A DNA stretch of 7,214 bases from Oscillospiraceae bacterium (GTDB taxonomy: Bacteria > Bacillota > Clostridia > Christensenellales > Aristaeellaceae): NCBI GenBank assembly GCA_031282605.1, contig JAITDK010000069.1, forward strand, positions 1 through 7,214, read 5' to 3'. Both the position numbers and the translations under genes were made by a program. Below are positions 5,605 to 7,214 of the stretch, one piece after another (within the stretch, counting starts at the first letter, position 1; each line of letters begins with the position of its first letter). A model generated the notes under the pieces. That model had not been told where the DNA came from and searched no databases. It saw only the letters and a program-made list of their open reading frames with translations.

Positions 5605-5737
5605 TGTCGAAAGCGGTGTGGTTTGACAGAATCGGCTCGAATGGGCGCGATTGTTCGCTTGCAATTGTTACATAGATATTACAGCGCTGGAACGTTAGTC
5701 CGCTGGCTTCGACAAACCGCACGCTTAACGTGTCGAA
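5605..5737. promoter_or_regulatory. Distal Spo0A boxes
   Basis: Three more exact heptamers occur: TGTCGAA at 5605-5611, its complement TTCGACA at 5708-5714, and TGTCGAA at 5731-5737. The last two form an inverted pair separated by 16 bp, right behind the mbl-like stop codon. They could be remote Spo0A sites for the Spo0E-like gene or control an unseen transcript. Confidence 0.5.
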
Positions 5738-5747
5738 TATGAGTAGT

Positions 5748-6749
5748 TTATGCTAAAAGGTCACTCATCGCGTCCAGATTATCCATGATGTGCGCCAGGC
5801 CGAACGCCGCGCATGCTGTCGGATCATTAGGTGTGCGGCACGGTATCTTGAGCTGATTCGACAATGTCTCGGCCAGGCCGGTCAGCATCGCGCCGCCGCC
5901 GACCAACGTCATGCCGCGGTCGAATATGTCGGCTGCCAGCTCCGGCGGGGTGTGTTCCAACACGGAATGGATGCCCTCGACGATGTCGCGCGTTGGTTCT
6001 TCCATGGCCTCGGTCAGCTCGTCCGAATTGACACGTACGGTGCGCGGCAGGCCAAGGATCAGGTTACGGCCCGTTACGTCCATATACATAGGTGTGTCGC
6101 GTGGAATGACCGCGCCCATGGTGATCTTGAGTTCCTCGGCGGTACGCTCGCCTACCATCAGGTTATGCTTGCGGCGCAATTCGCGCATGACGGTCTCGTG
6201 GAACCGATCCCCGCCTGAACGCGTCGAGTCGCGCGCGACTACGCGTCCCATCGATACGACGGCGATGTCGGTCACTCCGCCGCCAACATCCACCAGCAGA
6301 TGACCATAGTGTCCGGCGACGTCTAACCCCGCGCCGATCGCGGCGGCTACGGCGTTATCGATCAATTGGGTTCGGCGCGCGCCTGCGTCCAACATAGCGT
6401 CGCTTACGGATCGTTTCTCCACATCCGTGACGCTGCCGGGTACGCAAAGAAACACACGCGGGCGCAGGAGCGCGCGCCGACCCTGAACCTTCCGTAAATA
6501 ATACCTAAGCATACGCGTAGTAATGTCGTAATCGGACACCGATCCGTGTTTCAATGGCCGCATCATCAGTATGTGACCGGAGGTTTTGCCCAGCATACGC
6601 AAAGCCTCGTCGCCTACGGCGATAATGTTGCGCGTATTGCGATCCAGCGCGCACAGCGCCGCCTCGCGCAGAACGATGCTCCGTCCCTTGACGGCTACCA
6701 GACATGTCGACGTGCCGAAATCCACGCCTACATCCTCTCGTCCCAGCAT
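5748..6749 (-). CDS. mbl: MreB/Mbl-type actin-like protein
   Basis: This 333-residue protein matches MreB/Mbl length. Actin-fold motifs appear in order: phosphate-1 GVDFGTSTCLVAVKG (8-22), connect-1 LIDNAVAAAIGAG (129-141), phosphate-2 VDVGGGVTDIAVVS (153-166), GERTAEELK (200-208), GLPRTVRVNS (233-242) and the adenosine motif LVGGGAMLTGL (282-292). MreB-family filaments guide cell-wall synthesis at the membrane. Its place directly after spoIIID matches the B. subtilis spoIIID-mbl order, which favours Mbl. Shared transcription from the spoIIID sigma-E-type promoter would put it in the mother cell. An AAGGGG precedes the ATG by 9 nt. Odd points: the usual EEPMAAAIG reads DNAVAAAIG, losing the glutamate thought to help ATP hydrolysis (N132 here), and the GGGTTD motif reads GGGVTD. 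It may therefore be a diverged paralogue rather than the main MreB. Confidence 0.88.
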   Translation of the reverse strand: MLGREDVGVDFGTSTCLVAVKGRSIVLREAALCALDRNTRNIIAVGDEALRMLGKTSGHILMMRPLKHGSVSDYDITTRMLRYYLRKVQGRRALLRPRVFLCVPGSVTDVEKRSVSDAMLDAGARRTQLIDNAVAAAIGAGLDVAGHYGHLLVDVGGGVTDIAVVSMGRVVARDSTRSGGDRFHETVMRELRRKHNLMVGERTAEELKITMGAVIPRDTPMYMDVTGRNLILGLPRTVRVNSDELTEAMEEPTRDIVEGIHSVLEHTPPELAADIFDRGMTLVGGGAMLTGLAETLSNQLKIPCRTPNDPTACAAFGLAHIMDNLDAMSDLLA

Positions 6750-6762
6750 GGCGAACAGCCCC

Positions 6763-6784
6763 TTCCCATAGATCCTTATGGGAA
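6763..6784 (-). promoter_or_regulatory. Inverted repeat overlapping the mbl-like ribosome site
   Basis: TTCCCATA (6763-6770) and TATGGGAA (6777-6784) are perfect 8-bp complements around a 6-nt loop in the spoIIID-mbl gap. In the minus-strand mRNA the 3' arm runs into the AAGGGG ribosome site of the mbl-like gene, so the hairpin could mask it. Alternatively it is a DNA operator. Confidence 0.4.
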
Positions 6785-6822
6785 TGATTCTGCGCGCTTG
6801 CCGAAAACCCTTCTTGATGCCG

Positions 6823-7083
6823 TCAACCCTCGCTGTTTTTCCTCTTGTATTTCATGCACGTGGCCTGGCCGCCGCGAAGATGGCGCTCGGCCTTGTTCAC
6901 ATCCAGCACATGGCGAACACTGCGCGCTAGCTCCGAGTGGAGATATGGCAGGCGATCCATCATGTCCTTGTGAACCGTCGACTTGGAGACGTGGAACTTG
7001 CGCGCCGCGTCCCGGACGGTAGAGCCGCTTCCAGCCAGAAATTTCGCGATATCCAGAACGCGCTGTTCGATATAGTCCTTCAT
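6823..7083 (-). CDS. spoIIID: Sporulation transcription regulator SpoIIID
   Basis: This 86-residue DNA-binding protein is close to the usual length (about 80-95). It begins MKDYIEQRVL, has a helix-turn-helix around 22-43 with the very conserved VSKSTVHKDM (32-41), and a basic C-terminal helix region with RHLRGGQAT (67-75). SpoIIID acts in the mother cell during sporulation, activating and repressing genes between the sigma-E and sigma-K stages. The ATG at 7083 is preceded by GGGAGG, with TATTAGGT between. A sigma-E-type promoter lies upstream. The mbl-like gene follows after 73 bp and is probably co-transcribed. Confidence 0.95.
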   Translation of the reverse strand: MKDYIEQRVLDIAKFLAGSGSTVRDAARKFHVSKSTVHKDMMDRLPYLHSELARSVRHVLDVNKAERHLRGGQATCMKYKRKNSEG

Positions 7084-7114
7084 ACCTAATACCTCCCGCT
7101 GGCGAATTCATGCA

Positions 7115-7144
7115 AGTGTATGCGGGGGGATAATGGGTATATGC
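7115..7144 (-). promoter_or_regulatory. Sigma-E-type promoter of spoIIID
   Basis: On the minus strand GCATATA (7138-7144) matches 6 of 7 positions of the B. subtilis sigma-E -35 (KMATATT). It is followed by a 15-bp spacer and CATACACT (7115-7122), which fits the -10 CATACANT exactly. The predicted start near 7108 leaves a short leader containing the GGGAGG site. Confidence 0.75.
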
Positions 7145-7175
7145 GGGAACAAGCCTGACGCGCGGGATGTTTGTT

Positions 7176-7203
7176 TTGACTTGCGAGAGAGTCATGCTAT
7201 AAT
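7176..7203 (+). promoter_or_regulatory. Rightward sigma-A-type promoter at the window edge
   Basis: TTGACT (7176-7181), a 16-bp spacer and TATAAT (7198-7203), with TG at the extended -10 position, make a strong promoter firing out of the window, divergent from spoIIID. A 5-bp inverted repeat, TGACT (7177-7181) and AGTCA (7190-7194), sits between the hexamers and might be an operator. The gene it serves is not visible. Confidence 0.6.
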
Positions 7204-7214
7204 CGATTCATAAT

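Larger units (their letters stand above)
5401..5747. other. AT-richer regulatory gap between mbl-like and Spo0E-like genes
   Basis: This stretch of about 350 bp has no convincing gene. It is clearly AT-richer than its flanks and contains the Spo0E-like promoter and the cluster of 0A boxes described separately. A 62-codon minus-strand frame (5534-5722) starts at GTG without a ribosome site, runs across the boxes and looks spurious. I see no intrinsic terminator for the mbl-like gene here. A small inverted repeat CACAC/GTGTG (5600-5604, 5616-5620) encloses one 0A box. Confidence 0.5.

Noticed and set aside
5534..5722. 62-codon minus-strand frame in the mbl/spo0E gap
   Set aside because: It has a GTG start with no ribosome site, no recognisable motif, and overlaps several 0A boxes.
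5708..5737. Terminator hairpin for the mbl-like gene
   Set aside because: The TTCGACA/TGTCGAA arms could pair but the loop is 16 nt and no U-tract follows. The arms are better explained as 0A boxes.
1..7214. tRNA, rRNA, CRISPR array or transposase gene
   Set aside because: I found no cloverleaf, no regularly spaced repeats and no transposase or integrase motifs on either strand.

Overview
The window looks like chromosome from an endospore-forming Bacillota (Firmicutes) bacterium. The evidence is a spoIIID gene followed by an mreB/mbl-type gene, a Spo0E-like phosphatase gene, a cluster of Spo0A-box heptamers, a sigma-E-type promoter and strong GGAGG ribosome sites. The sporulation genes and the sugar/manganese genes are GC-rich. 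The class (Clostridia or Bacilli) cannot be fixed from this sequence alone.

Layout, left to right. (1) 1-1908, minus strand: a probable two-gene operon of a GH88 unsaturated glucuronyl hydrolase (725-1849) and the manganese exporter MntP (145-717), with a hairpin terminator at 103-135 and a promoter at 1879-1908. (2) 1909-2155: a divergent regulatory region. It holds a 131-bp element bounded by perfect 12-bp inverted repeats (1918-2048), a good plus-strand promoter inside that element, and a structured leader with a possible small upstream ORF. (3) 2156-5071, plus strand: a compact accessory operon, visibly less GC-rich than its flanks. It encodes a 731-residue GNAT acetyltransferase / APH-type phosphotransferase / protein-kinase-like fusion, a YdcF/DUF218 protein, and a 41-codon ORF that looks like the cut-off start of a 2H phosphoesterase gene. 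The genes overlap by a few bases. (4) 5073-5106: a perfect 14-bp hairpin serving as terminator between the convergent accessory operon and the Spo0E-like gene. (5) 5107-7214, minus strand: the sporulation block, with spoIIID (6823-7083) then the mbl/mreB-like gene (5748-6749), a 350-bp AT-richer regulatory gap, and the Spo0E-like gene (5146-5331). A sigma-A-type promoter at the right edge fires rightward out of the window.

How the parts fit. The right half is a sporulation-control neighbourhood. Spo0E-family proteins dephosphorylate Spo0A~P, and the gene's promoter region carries four exact TGTCGAA 0A heptamers, so a feedback loop is plausible. SpoIIID and the actin-like protein appear to be made together in the mother cell from a sigma-E-type promoter. 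The left half handles uronide sugars and Mn2+ export. The middle operon is the most novel part: three group-transfer or kinase-like domains that I recall as separate small proteins in Firmicutes are joined in one chain. This resembles the architecture of bifunctional aminoglycoside-modifying enzymes, but its substrate is unknown.
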